From Deltaproteobacteria bacterium (GTDB taxonomy: Bacteria > Desulfobacterota > GWC2-55-46 > DRQE01), in assembly GCA_011371515.1 (NCBI GenBank), contig DRQE01000184.1, forward strand, positions 1 through 15,694: a stretch of 15,694 nucleotides of DNA, given 5' to 3'. The notes beneath the pieces are model-generated. The model made no database searches, had not been told where the DNA came from, and saw only the letters and a list, made by a program, of their open reading frames with translations. Shown piece by piece: positions 1 through 8,277 of the stretch. Within the stretch, counting starts at the first letter, position 1; each line of letters opens with the position of its first letter. The translations under genes were made by a program, and so were the position numbers.

Positions 1-108
1 CCAGTACCTTACACCCTTCACATGCACCACCGCAGAGGCAAGCCCTGCCGAAAGGAGCACACAGAGGGTTACAAAAACCGATATTAAGACTTTAATTCTT
101 ACCTTCAT
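1..108 (-). CDS. Exported protein, 5' end only; probable AMIN-domain N-acetylmuramoyl-L-alanine amidase
   Basis: An open frame begins with ATG at 108-106 and stays open for 36 codons to the window edge, so only the N-terminus is visible. It opens with basic residues (MKVRIK), then a hydrophobic stretch (LISVFVTLCVLLSAGLASA), which is a clear signal peptide with a plausible Ala-x-Ala-type cleavage site near residue 26. The first mature residues, VVHVKGVRYW, resemble the first strand of AMIN domains, in which a 'V..IRYWS' pattern precedes the TRVVID strand. AMIN domains target periplasmic cell-wall amidases. The start lies inside mutS and overlaps its last 17 bases in another frame, so translation is probably coupled to mutS; the Shine-Dalgarno is weak. 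The signal peptide is well supported. The amidase call rests on about ten residues and could instead be another AMIN-bearing envelope protein, such as a secretin. Confidence 0.6.
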   Translation of the reverse strand, partial: MKVRIKVLISVFVTLCVLLSAGLASAVVHVKGVRYW

Positions 109-2707
109 CTGCCAGTTGCTTGAGCCTTTCAAGTATATTGAGAGCCTCTACGGGTGTGATGTTGTTCACATCCACCCTGCGTAGCTCTTTTCTAATCGGG
201 TCTTCTTGGGTTCTGAAGAGGTTCGGAAGGCTTGGCTGTGCCTTTTTGTCCGTGGAATGGCCGGATAGTTTGGGCTCCCCTGTTTCGGTAAGCTCTGAGT
301 TCTCAAGGTTTCTCAGAATCTGCTTTGCCCTCTCCACCACCTCTTCTGGGAGTCCTGCAAGCCTTGCAACCTGTATACCGTAGCTTCGGCTGGCTCCACC
401 CGGAAGAATCTTTCGCAAAAAGACCACCCTGTCGAGCCACTCCCTGACTGCCATATTATAATTTTTGACTCTTTCCTTTGTCAAGCTAAGCTCTGTCAGT
501 TCATGGTAATGGGTTGCAAAAAGGGTCTTTGCCCTTACCTTCGGGTTGTCATGCAGATACTCTGCCACTGCCCATGCAATGCTGAGCCCATCGAATGTGG
601 CAGTGCCACGGCCTATCTCGTCGAGTATGACGAGGCTACGGGGTGTGGCATTGTTGAGAATGTTGGCAGTCTCGCTCATCTCCACCATAAAGGTGCTCTG
701 CCCCCTCGTAAGTTCATCAGAGGCACCAACTCTTGTGAATATCCTGTCAACAACTCCTATGGTTGCCGCCTTTGCAGGCACAAAACAGCCCATCTGAGCC
801 ATTATGACTATGAGGGCTACCTGTCTTAAGTATGTGGACTTTCCTGCCATGTTTGGTCCCGTGATTATGAGTATCTGGTTTTCCTCAAGGTCAAGGGTGG
901 TATCATTGGCAACGAAGCCCTCACCAGCCAGAAGCTCCACCACAGGGTGTCTGCCCTCCTCTATTATTATCGCCTCACCCTTGTTTACCTCTGGCTTCGT
1001 GTAGCCCCTGTCTTCCGAGATTTCGGCGAAACTTACGAGCACATCGAGGGTGGCAACAAGCTCTGCCGTGGACTGTAACCTCGGTATATAGCCCCGAAGC
1101 TCTGTAAGGATGTCTCCATAGAGTTCTGCCTCGAGCCTTTTTGCCCCCTCTTCTGCCCCAAGTATTCTGGACTCCCACTCCTTGAGCTCGGGGGTAACAA
1201 ACCGCTCTGCATTTACAAGGGTCTGGCGCCTTATGTAATCGGCGGGTATGTTCGAAAGGTGTGTCTTTGTAACCTCTATGTAGTAGCCAAAGACCCTGTT
1301 GTAGCCCACCTTGAGTGTGGGTATGCCCGTTCTCTCACGCTCTTTTCGTTCAAGCTGTGCTATCCAGTCTTTACCACCGCTGCCTATCCTTCTCAGCTCG
1401 TCCAGTTCTTCCGAGTATCCCTCCTTTATAAACCCGCCGTCACGGGTGTGTGAGGGTGGCTCCTCTACTATTGCCCTTCCTATAAGTTCCACTGCCTCGT
1501 TCACACTGTCGAGAGAAAGGTGTATGCCCTTTAGCAGCTGTGCGTAGAAGCTTTCAAGAAGCCCTTTAAGCTCTCTTACCACCTCAAGGGAGTGTTTTAG
1601 AGAAAGAAGCTCTGGCGGGGTTATGTAGCCTGCGGAAAGTCTTGCGGTAAGCCTCTCTATGTCGTAGACTGCTGAAAGATGCTTCTTTATCTCCCCTCTT
1701 TCGATTGCCCTATCGAGGAGTTCCTCCACACTGTCGAGCCTCAACCCTATCTCCACAGGGTCTACAAGGGGTGCCCTGAGCCAGCTTCTGAGCTTTCTTC
1801 CCCCCATTGCTGTGGATGTCCTGTCGAGGGCTGACAGAAGTGTTCCATCTTTTGAAAAGGTTCTTGCGTTGTGGAAGAGCTCAAGGTTTCTCTGTGTGGA
1901 GGCATCCATGAAAAGGTATTGCTCTGTTCTGTAAGGGGTACACCTTCTTATGTGATCAAGGCTTGCCTTCTGTGTGTCCTTGACATATCTAAGAAGGGCA
2001 CCTGCACATCTTACCCCCTCTTCCATGCCCGCACATCCGAACCCATCGAGGCTTGCAACACCAAAGTGCTCGGTAAGAAGCCTTTCTGCACTGTCTCTGT
2101 TGAACCCGTAGGTGCCCGTACAGGTTATGCTGAACCCGTCTGTTGTGTCCACTCTTTCAGGAAACAATAGCTCTTTCATCCTCTCATCGGGCAGAACGAG
2201 TTCAGCAGGTTCAAGCCGTCTTATTTCGTCTTTAAGGTGACCCAGCTCGGCAAACTCTGTGAGCCTGAACTCTCCTGTGGAAAGGTCCATGAAGGAAAGC
2301 CCCCCTCTTTTTCCGTTCCACAGGGCAGCAGCAAGGTAGTTGTGGTTTGTGGCATCGAGCATCTCCTCTTCGAGCACCGTACCGGGGGTTATAACCCTCA
2401 CCACTTCCCTTTTTACTATGGTCTTTGCCTCCTTCGGGTCTTCCACCTGCTCGCAGATGGCAACCTTGTAGCCTTCTCTTATGAGTTTCGATATGTAGGA
2501 CTGTGCCGAATGGTAGGGTATGCCGCACATGGGTATCTTTCTCTCTTTGTCGCGTGAGGTAAGGGCTATACCGAGCACCCTTGCGGCAACCTTGGCATCT
2601 TCGAAGAACATCTCATAGAAGTCTCCCATGCGAAAAAACAGTATGGCATCCCTGTGGCGTGCCTTGATTTCCATGTATTGTCTCATTGCCGGGGTGAGTC
2701 GTTCCAT
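92..2707 (-). CDS. mutS: DNA mismatch repair protein MutS
   Basis: This is a complete MutS of 871 residues, the usual length for the family. It is the cytoplasmic ATPase that recognises base mismatches and small loops and starts repair with MutL. The N-terminal mismatch-recognition domain carries the Phe-x-Glu wedge (GDFYE, F30 and E32), followed by connector, lever and clamp domains. The C-terminal ABC-type ATPase has Walker A GPNMAGKST (617-625), Walker B LVILDE (D696, E697), the GRGTATFDG segment and the ATHYHEL switch histidine region near 731-737. The tail ends with NNITPVEALNILERLKQL, the usual C-terminal dimer/tetramer helix motif. The ATG at 2707 is six bases after the GH57 stop, and an AGGG ribosome site overlaps that stop. 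No mutL is visible here. All motifs needed for activity are intact. Confidence 0.97.
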   Translation of the reverse strand: MERLTPAMRQYMEIKARHRDAILFFRMGDFYEMFFEDAKVAARVLGIALTSRDKERKIPMCGIPYHSAQSYISKLIREGYKVAICEQVEDPKEAKTIVKREVVRVITPGTVLEEEMLDATNHNYLAAALWNGKRGGLSFMDLSTGEFRLTEFAELGHLKDEIRRLEPAELVLPDERMKELLFPERVDTTDGFSITCTGTYGFNRDSAERLLTEHFGVASLDGFGCAGMEEGVRCAGALLRYVKDTQKASLDHIRRCTPYRTEQYLFMDASTQRNLELFHNARTFSKDGTLLSALDRTSTAMGGRKLRSWLRAPLVDPVEIGLRLDSVEELLDRAIERGEIKKHLSAVYDIERLTARLSAGYITPPELLSLKHSLEVVRELKGLLESFYAQLLKGIHLSLDSVNEAVELIGRAIVEEPPSHTRDGGFIKEGYSEELDELRRIGSGGKDWIAQLERKERERTGIPTLKVGYNRVFGYYIEVTKTHLSNIPADYIRRQTLVNAERFVTPELKEWESRILGAEEGAKRLEAELYGDILTELRGYIPRLQSTAELVATLDVLVSFAEISEDRGYTKPEVNKGEAIIIEEGRHPVVELLAGEGFVANDTTLDLEENQILIITGPNMAGKSTYLRQVALIVIMAQMGCFVPAKAATIGVVDRIFTRVGASDELTRGQSTFMVEMSETANILNNATPRSLVILDEIGRGTATFDGLSIAWAVAEYLHDNPKVRAKTLFATHYHELTELSLTKERVKNYNMAVREWLDRVVFLRKILPGGASRSYGIQVARLAGLPEEVVERAKQILRNLENSELTETGEPKLSGHSTDKKAQPSLPNLFRTQEDPIRKELRRVDVNNITPVEALNILERLKQLADEGKN

Positions 2708-2713
2708 AGTGCC

Positions 2714-4879
2714 CTACACCGTCCAGTGTCTTGCCTCGAAGTCTTCCGAAGGAACCTCTATTATAACAAATCCTTTTGGTGGTAGTCTCTCATATTTTTC
2801 ATCTCTGTACTCAATAAAAAAGCCAAGCCTGTCTCCTGCACGCACCCCCAGAAGAGCAAACTCTATGCTCACCTCCACCACATCTGCCGCACCGACGGTA
2901 TCTATCTTTTTTATCATCCTTTCCTCTTCCCTTAAGAGCCGTGCCTCTGCCCCCGAAGGGTCCACCTCTATCTCCAGCATCATGTAACGGGGCTCGAGAA
3001 AGACAATATCCATGGAGAACCTTTCCTGCCGAGGCTTGAGAAAATCAACCCTGAAAAAGAGGTTCTTCAGGTTGAACCCGAAGAAAAGCTCCTTTAGAAC
3101 ACCCTCTTCTGTATCACCGTGCATGGCAGAGCCTGTACGGGTCTGCTCGATTCTTCCTGCATAGAGCCATTCGTAGTAGCTCGTTACCTTTCCGTCTATC
3201 ACGGGCTCTATGAACCCAGTGGGAAGTCTATCAGGCCTTACCGTTATGTACCGAGATATTATTGGAACCCTTACATCCTGTGGCACATCCCTTCCGAGAA
3301 TCTGGTATGCCCGCTCTATGTGTGCCCTGAAGAGCCTGTCAAACTCCTCTTCATCCACCGATGAGTGCTCGTCACCGTACCACCAGAACCAGTCGCTACC
3401 CTCTGCTATGTATAGCTCCTCCATAGCCTCTTTGAGTTTGTCCTCTGGCAGCCCTGCCTTTCTGCACTCTTCTGCCACCTCTCTTGCCTCTGCGAGCATA
3501 TTCCACGCAGCGTTGTCCTCTCTATGGCCTATCCATATGTTGAAGTTGTGGTTTATCCATGAGCCACTGTGTATGCGCTGAAGAGCTTCCACCTCCACGC
3601 CACCTTCGAGAAGCTCTGAAGGTGTGGTGCACCTTAAGATAGGTGAGTCTGAAAGACGCTCGTAGAGGAGTTTAAGAAAGGGCCTACCGTCCTCACGGTA
3701 GTACTCCCAAGCATTCTCTCCATCGAGTATTATGGTAACCACATGTGTCGACGGTGAGTCGACGAGACTGTATATGTGGGTTAGTCTTCCGAGGAAGTCT
3801 TCGACCGCATCTTCTGTATCCATATTCTTGTATTCAAACCCTATAAGGTCTGACAGCACCTTGTCTCTGAAAAAGAGCGTTATCCTGCCATGGGGGGTGT
3901 CGAACCCGTATGGACGGTAGAGGAATACATCCCGCGGGTTGCCCTCCCTGTCTCTAACCATGGGAACACCCCTTGAAAGGGATAGTATTGCCTCATCTGT
4001 TGCAGCCCACTGGATGCCTGCCTCTTTTATAAGCGAGAGGGCATCCTTACTTACAGCCCCTTCAGGTGGCCACATGCCTCTGGGTGGTGAGCCGAAAAGT
4101 TCTGTGTGGTATCTTACAGCCCCTTCAATCTGTGTGCGGGCATCTTCAGGATGGGCAAACCTTCTTTCAGGCAACTCTATGTCAGGAGAGCTTTCTGCTG
4201 CAACATCGGTATTGCACAGAAGAGGCAGTATTGGATGGTACCATGCAGAGGTGGAAAGCTCCACAACACCCCTTTCCTGCATTTTTCTGTAGGCAGGAAT
4301 TATCCCCTTCACTATCAGCCGAGCCCTCTCGAAGAGGACCCCTTTGTCTTCCTCCGTGTAGTCTCTACCCTTCTCTTCGAGTGCTTTCAATGCCCCGTCT
4401 GTGCGTCTCAGCCAAGGGTCTATCCATGCAAGGTTAAAGAGGACCTGAAGGTCGAGGTAGTCCTGTGTGGTAAAGCTCTCGAGTGCCCTTTGTGGGGTTC
4501 TGTAGATACTAAACTTTCTCCAGAGCTCTCTGTAGCGCGGAAGGGGGCTTATCATGTTTTCAGGATGTGCCCTGAAAAAATGGCAAAGTATGAAGAGTTT
4601 ATCTCCCCTTTCGAGCTCACCTGCGGGCTTAAGGCTCAGCCTCTGCCACACATCCTTTGCCGTGCCACTTTCGTATTCCCTTATCTGCTGAAGAAGTGAG
4701 GGCACAAGGTTGAAAGTCTGGTGTATCGAGGGAAACTCCTCGAGGAGGGTTACCATGTCGTAGTAGTCCTTCGTGCCGTGGAGCCTCGTCCATGGAAGGG
4801 TGTATTCCTTACTGAAGGGGTCCCTGTAAAGGGGCTGATGCATGTGCCAGAGGAAGACTATATTGAGTCTTTCAGTCAT
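2714..4879 (-). CDS. Glycoside hydrolase family 57 protein (alpha-amylase/glucanotransferase-like)
   Basis: A 721-residue cytoplasmic protein (no signal peptide) of the GH57 family, retaining enzymes that act on alpha-glucans. Family signatures in order are WHMHQP (HQP at 14-16), the ELSTSAWYHPILPLL region (207-221), GMWPPEGAV with E273 as the expected nucleophile, and IILDGENAWEYY with D386 as the expected acid/base. The segment AEGSDWFWWYGDEHSS (492-507) is typical of the longer GH57 members, and a beta-rich C-terminal region follows. All five expected regions can be located, so the enzyme is probably active. The substrate cannot be read from sequence: starch or glycogen debranching, 4-alpha-glucan transfer and maltogenic activity all occur in this family. 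Its ATG overlaps the stop of the beta-propeller gene as ATGA, so the two are translationally coupled. mutS follows after six bases. Confidence 0.9.
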   Translation of the reverse strand: MTERLNIVFLWHMHQPLYRDPFSKEYTLPWTRLHGTKDYYDMVTLLEEFPSIHQTFNLVPSLLQQIREYESGTAKDVWQRLSLKPAGELERGDKLFILCHFFRAHPENMISPLPRYRELWRKFSIYRTPQRALESFTTQDYLDLQVLFNLAWIDPWLRRTDGALKALEEKGRDYTEEDKGVLFERARLIVKGIIPAYRKMQERGVVELSTSAWYHPILPLLCNTDVAAESSPDIELPERRFAHPEDARTQIEGAVRYHTELFGSPPRGMWPPEGAVSKDALSLIKEAGIQWAATDEAILSLSRGVPMVRDREGNPRDVFLYRPYGFDTPHGRITLFFRDKVLSDLIGFEYKNMDTEDAVEDFLGRLTHIYSLVDSPSTHVVTIILDGENAWEYYREDGRPFLKLLYERLSDSPILRCTTPSELLEGGVEVEALQRIHSGSWINHNFNIWIGHREDNAAWNMLAEAREVAEECRKAGLPEDKLKEAMEELYIAEGSDWFWWYGDEHSSVDEEEFDRLFRAHIERAYQILGRDVPQDVRVPIISRYITVRPDRLPTGFIEPVIDGKVTSYYEWLYAGRIEQTRTGSAMHGDTEEGVLKELFFGFNLKNLFFRVDFLKPRQERFSMDIVFLEPRYMMLEIEVDPSGAEARLLREEERMIKKIDTVGAADVVEVSIEFALLGVRAGDRLGFFIEYRDEKYERLPPKGFVIIEVPSEDFEARHWTV

Positions 4880-6126
4880 CTCCCGAGCGACTGGCTTACC
4901 ACAACAAGCCTTCCCTTCGTGGTCACCACGGCAAGGTAGGGTATGTCCAGTGCTGCATGGGTGCGCACCCTGTGAGGAAGGTTGTCGGTCCAGATTATCC
5001 TTCCCGTCTCTGTATCCAGAATGTCTATAGAGCCTGTCACCTTTATCCTCTTCTTCTTTGTAAGGCTGAACCTCTTTTTTTCCTCATTGGAGAGGACCAC
5101 CACGTATCTTTCGGTTGAGAGCACAGAGTATATCTTCTTACCCTCAAGCCTTACTCGCCAGCGCCTGCCCCCTGTGGAGCTGTTCACAGCGGTAACGGTG
5201 TCAGAGGTTGCAATGTAGAGCCTTTTGGCAGTAACGGTAAAGTCCACAAGCCCTGCCACGGGATAGCGATCGAGCTCTTTTCCATCCTCAACACTTAAAA
5301 GAAGAAGCCTTCCCTTCCTGTCGAGCACATAGAGTATGCCTTCTGCCACGGTGGGTGTTCTTCTTGCCTGTGGAATGTTAAGTGCCTCGTCTATCCTGAA
5401 TAGCTCCTTCTTCCAGAGCTCCTTTCCTGTCTTCTTATCCAGTGCTACGAGCCAGCCATCGGGAAAGAGCACAAACAGCCGTCTTTCGTCCACTGCAGGA
5501 GATGTTCTTAGCCTTGGCACCACATAGTGAGCACTCCTGTGGGTGTAGCTCCAGAGCTTCTCACCCGTATAGCGTGAAAGTGCATAGACCCTGCCAGAGG
5601 CAGAATTTATATAGACGAACTCACCCTCTATAACAGGTGAGGCAAGTATCTCGGATGTTGCCTGAAACTGCCAGAGCTCCTTTCCTGTATCGGTTTCAAG
5701 GCAGTGCAGTGTGCCCCCCACCGTTGCCACACACACCATGCCATCTACCACAGTGGCTGGGGCATCTATACCGTAGGGGGCTTTGAACTTCCACAGGGTC
5801 CTGTGAGCCGAGAGCTCTATTGCAAGGAGTCTGCCCTGTGGGGTGCCCTCGTAGAGAACCCCCTTATGTATAACAGGCGGTGCCACAGAGGGTGTGCTTA
5901 TACGCCTCATCCTGTAGAAAATACCCGTGGTGGAGCGCTGCCAGCTGCTCTCGGGCGTGAAGGTTTCTTCTGTGGGCGAGTGGTTCGTACGCTCGAAGTC
6001 GTACAGATAGGTCTTCCACCCTGCTTGCACATGCTGTGGCAGAAATAGAGCCAGCAGAAGGGCTACACTAACGAGCCCTTTCGACAAGACTTCGTGCGTT
6101 CTGCCAGACCTTTTCACACTCTTCAT
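4876..6126 (-). CDS. Exported PQQ-type beta-propeller repeat protein (BamB-like fold)
   Basis: A 416-residue protein with a signal peptide: a hydrophobic run at about 18-30 ends in HVQA before GWKTYLYDFERT. The mature part consists of PQQ-type propeller blades. Repeated 'L.A.d..TGKELW' strands are visible as LHCLETDTGKELW (140-152), VYALSRYTGEKLW (180-192), LVALDKKTGKELW (226-238) and DILDTETGRIIW (368-379), with weaker blades between. No quinoprotein dehydrogenase catalytic residues or heme motif are evident, so it is probably a binding or scaffold propeller, like BamB, rather than an enzyme. There is no lipobox cysteine at the cleavage site, so it is likely periplasmic and soluble. The ATG at 6126 gives a 59-base overlap with the PHP gene; an AAGGAG lies about 12 bases upstream of it. 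A TTG at codon 14 would give a more compact signal peptide, so the exact start is uncertain. Confidence 0.85.
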   Translation of the reverse strand: MKSVKRSGRTHEVLSKGLVSVALLLALFLPQHVQAGWKTYLYDFERTNHSPTEETFTPESSWQRSTTGIFYRMRRISTPSVAPPVIHKGVLYEGTPQGRLLAIELSAHRTLWKFKAPYGIDAPATVVDGMVCVATVGGTLHCLETDTGKELWQFQATSEILASPVIEGEFVYINSASGRVYALSRYTGEKLWSYTHRSAHYVVPRLRTSPAVDERRLFVLFPDGWLVALDKKTGKELWKKELFRIDEALNIPQARRTPTVAEGILYVLDRKGRLLLLSVEDGKELDRYPVAGLVDFTVTAKRLYIATSDTVTAVNSSTGGRRWRVRLEGKKIYSVLSTERYVVVLSNEEKKRFSLTKKKRIKVTGSIDILDTETGRIIWTDNLPHRVRTHAALDIPYLAVVTTKGRLVVVSQSLGR

Positions 6127-6712
6127 CGGTAAGTCCTGCTCCTTTCAGTATCTTTGTTGCCATCTCCTCTGTTACGAGGTCAGATGGGGCATGGGCATCT
6201 GTGTTGAACACGAGCCCCACCCCGAACCTTCTTGCCATCTTTACCACATGTCCATTGGCAAGGCTGTGCCCTTTGCGTCCTGATACCTCGAAGAATACCC
6301 CCTTACGGGCAGCAAGCCTGCACTCTTGCTCTGTAACAAGCCCCGGGTGTGCCAGTATGTCCACGCCTGCCTCTATGGCGGCAAGGTTTGTTCCTGCTGG
6401 AACGGGCTCAACAAGGGTCTCTCCGTGGCACACAACAAGCCCTGCACCAAGCCCTCTTGCCCTCTCTGTAAGGGAGGCAATCCGTTCGGGCTTTATGTGT
6501 GTAAGTTCAACACCTGCTATTAGGGTGAACCCATCCCACCCATGGGAAGCCTTCACCTCAAGCAGTTTTGTAACCACCTCCTCGAGGTTCGAGTCGTCCA
6601 CATGGTCTGTTATGGCAAGAGCCCTGTAGCCTGTTGCCATTGCCCTTACCATAAGCTCTGTGGGAAGAAGCGCACCGTCTGAAAGAAGTGTATGGGTATG
6701 GAGGTCTATCAT
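6068..6712 (-). CDS. PHP-domain metal-dependent phosphoesterase (histidinol-phosphatase-like)
   Basis: A 214-residue protein consisting of one PHP domain, a trinuclear-metal TIM-barrel-like phosphoesterase fold. The metal ligands are all present: HTHT at 5-8 followed by SDG (D12), TDH at 35-37, GVELT (E69), VCHGE (H96), LAHPG (H122) and NTDAH (D172, H174). The protein is shorter than stand-alone HisK-type histidinol phosphatases and closest in look to YcdX/TrpH-type phosphoesterases. No other histidine-biosynthesis gene is nearby, so the substrate is open: histidinol phosphate, a nucleotide or a short oligonucleotide are all possible. The ATG overlaps the stop of the receiver-DUF4388 gene as ATGA, so it is translationally coupled to a signalling gene. 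The 3' end overlaps the beta-propeller gene by 59 bases if that gene starts at its first ATG. Confidence 0.88.
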   Translation of the reverse strand: MIDLHTHTLLSDGALLPTELMVRAMATGYRALAITDHVDDSNLEEVVTKLLEVKASHGWDGFTLIAGVELTHIKPERIASLTERARGLGAGLVVCHGETLVEPVPAGTNLAAIEAGVDILAHPGLVTEQECRLAARKGVFFEVSGRKGHSLANGHVVKMARRFGVGLVFNTDAHAPSDLVTEEMATKILKGAGLTDEECEKVWQNARSLVERAR

Positions 6713-8277
6713 GTCGCAGTCAGGCTGCCCTGAATGTAGTCTTCTTTTGTGAGGCTGTCGAAGAGGGTCCTGAAGAGCTTGAAGATGGTGGTCTTCTTAC
6801 CGTGAAGCGGGAAGACCGTTTCATCCTCTGCCATGTTGAAGAGCGTTCTGTACTTCAGTATGGTGGCACTCTTTAGAGGCTTTTTGTCCCCGTATACATA
6901 TAGTACAGGCACAGACCTTGTGGATAGAACCTCCTTGCGGCTCTCCATAAGGTGTGCCACCCGTTCCTCGCTCGCTTCGTCCCATAGAAGCACAAGCCCT
7001 ATAAGATTGTTGGAGAATGCCCTGAGCATGGGCATCATATTCCTTACAGGGGGCACTGAAAAGAGCACAATATCCATTCCACCGTAGAGTCTGAGCTCTC
7101 CCACATCGCCCAGCAGAGGCTCGCCATCGTCACTTGAAAGGAGTGCCTTGTTTATGTGAAAGTCAGGCAGATTCTTGCATGCCAGTATGAAGTCCTTTAT
7201 GAGTGCATCAGATGTGGCAACAAGGAAGACCTTGCCAGAGTTCACACTGAGCATATCAGCCCATCGGTTTATCACCTTCTCCTTTATCCGTATGGCAAGC
7301 GTTGGTGAGACGAACTCCTCTGAGAACTCCTTCTCCTCCTTTATCCTCTTTACCTCAACCAGTATGCGCCTGTTTATCAGGCTCATAAGGGTGGTGTAGA
7401 CCTCGTAGTCCGGAAAGGAACAATGGTCCACGAGGTCTCCCACCCGGGGGTAATACTCCACAAGGAAGAGTATCTCGTATATTATGGGCTTGAGCCCCTT
7501 GGGAAGGGTGGCGGTGTTTACCCGCGTCTTCAAGAGTGAATCCTTGTCAGGGAAAAGGTGCTTTGCCTTCTCGAACTCGTCTATCTGGCGCACACCCTCC
7601 ATTATTAGGTTTCCTGTAGTGGAACCAAGCCTCTGGGGTATGTTCACAGGCTTTGGCATGAACTCAAAGGTGCCATCCTTCCATGTGATGAGGCGGAAAA
7701 GAGCCTTCTCCTTTTCTATCTCTCCAAGTATGGCGTTATAAAGCTGCCCATCTTTTATGTATATTATGCCACTCTCGCCTTCAGGAGATGTTACCACAAG
7801 CTCTCCCTCTTTCTTGTTGAAGTGAAGCACCTGAAGAAGATCCACGAGAGACATCTGCGAGAGGTTTCCCTGTATATCCTTGTCTCCTATGGATGCCTTC
7901 TCTCTGCCGAAGGCGAGTGCCTGCCTTACGCTCTCATAGAGTTCTTCCCACTGGAAGGGCTTCGTAAGGAATATATCTGTGCCTGTCCTGAAGCCCCTTA
8001 TCTCCTGATGTGTGTCGGATATGAATAGAAAGGGTATGCGCGATGTATTGGGGTTGTTCTTCAATATCTGAAAGAGCCTCTCACCATTTATTACTGGAAG
8101 TTTGAGGTCTATTATTATAAGTGAGGGAGGCTCGTTTATTGCCATATCCATTGCCCTTGCGCCATCTGTTGCAAGCACAAAGTCGAACTCACGCTCCTTG
8201 AGAAATTTGGAGAACCCCTCGATGTCCTCTTTTTCAAAGAGGGCGAGCAGTATCTTCTCTTTTTTTCTTTCCTTCAT
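6709..8277 (-). CDS. Receiver-DUF4388 response regulator with a degenerate GTPase-like C-terminal domain
   Basis: A 522-residue cytoplasmic protein with three parts. Residues 8-118 form a response-regulator receiver with the phospho-acceptor D57 (LIIIDLKLP), S87 and the conserved K106 (LTKPF). The acidic pair that normally binds Mg after the first strand appears replaced (ILLALFEKED), so phosphorylation is uncertain. Residues about 135-210 match DUF4388, starting GNLSQMSLVDLLQVL and ending DGTFEF. Residues about 347-508 follow the strand order of a Roc/MglA-type small GTPase: VFLVATSDALIKDF where a P-loop would be, DIVLFSVPPVRN where DTPGQ would be, VPVLYVYGDKK where NKxD would be, and a final VFPLHGKK strand. 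The Gly-Lys-Ser/Thr and Asn-Lys-x-Asp motifs are missing, so nucleotide binding is unlikely. It has no DNA-binding domain. It overlaps the preceding gene by one base (TGATG). The GTPase-like reading is an inference from pattern, not from alignment. Confidence 0.85.
   Translation of the reverse strand: MKERKKEKILLALFEKEDIEGFSKFLKEREFDFVLATDGARAMDMAINEPPSLIIIDLKLPVINGERLFQILKNNPNTSRIPFLFISDTHQEIRGFRTGTDIFLTKPFQWEELYESVRQALAFGREKASIGDKDIQGNLSQMSLVDLLQVLHFNKKEGELVVTSPEGESGIIYIKDGQLYNAILGEIEKEKALFRLITWKDGTFEFMPKPVNIPQRLGSTTGNLIMEGVRQIDEFEKAKHLFPDKDSLLKTRVNTATLPKGLKPIIYEILFLVEYYPRVGDLVDHCSFPDYEVYTTLMSLINRRILVEVKRIKEEKEFSEEFVSPTLAIRIKEKVINRWADMLSVNSGKVFLVATSDALIKDFILACKNLPDFHINKALLSSDDGEPLLGDVGELRLYGGMDIVLFSVPPVRNMMPMLRAFSNNLIGLVLLWDEASEERVAHLMESRKEVLSTRSVPVLYVYGDKKPLKSATILKYRTLFNMAEDETVFPLHGKKTTIFKLFRTLFDSLTKEDYIQGSLTAT

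Noticed and set aside
3745..3765. Paired GTCGAC sites as a regulatory or attachment site
   Set aside because: They fall inside the GH57 coding sequence, encode ordinary residues there, and have no further symmetric context.
4106..4699. Long open frame on the plus strand (197 codons) inside the GH57 gene
   Set aside because: It lies wholly within a well-supported gene on the other strand, has no ribosome site, and its product has no recognisable domain and a biased composition typical of an antisense shadow.
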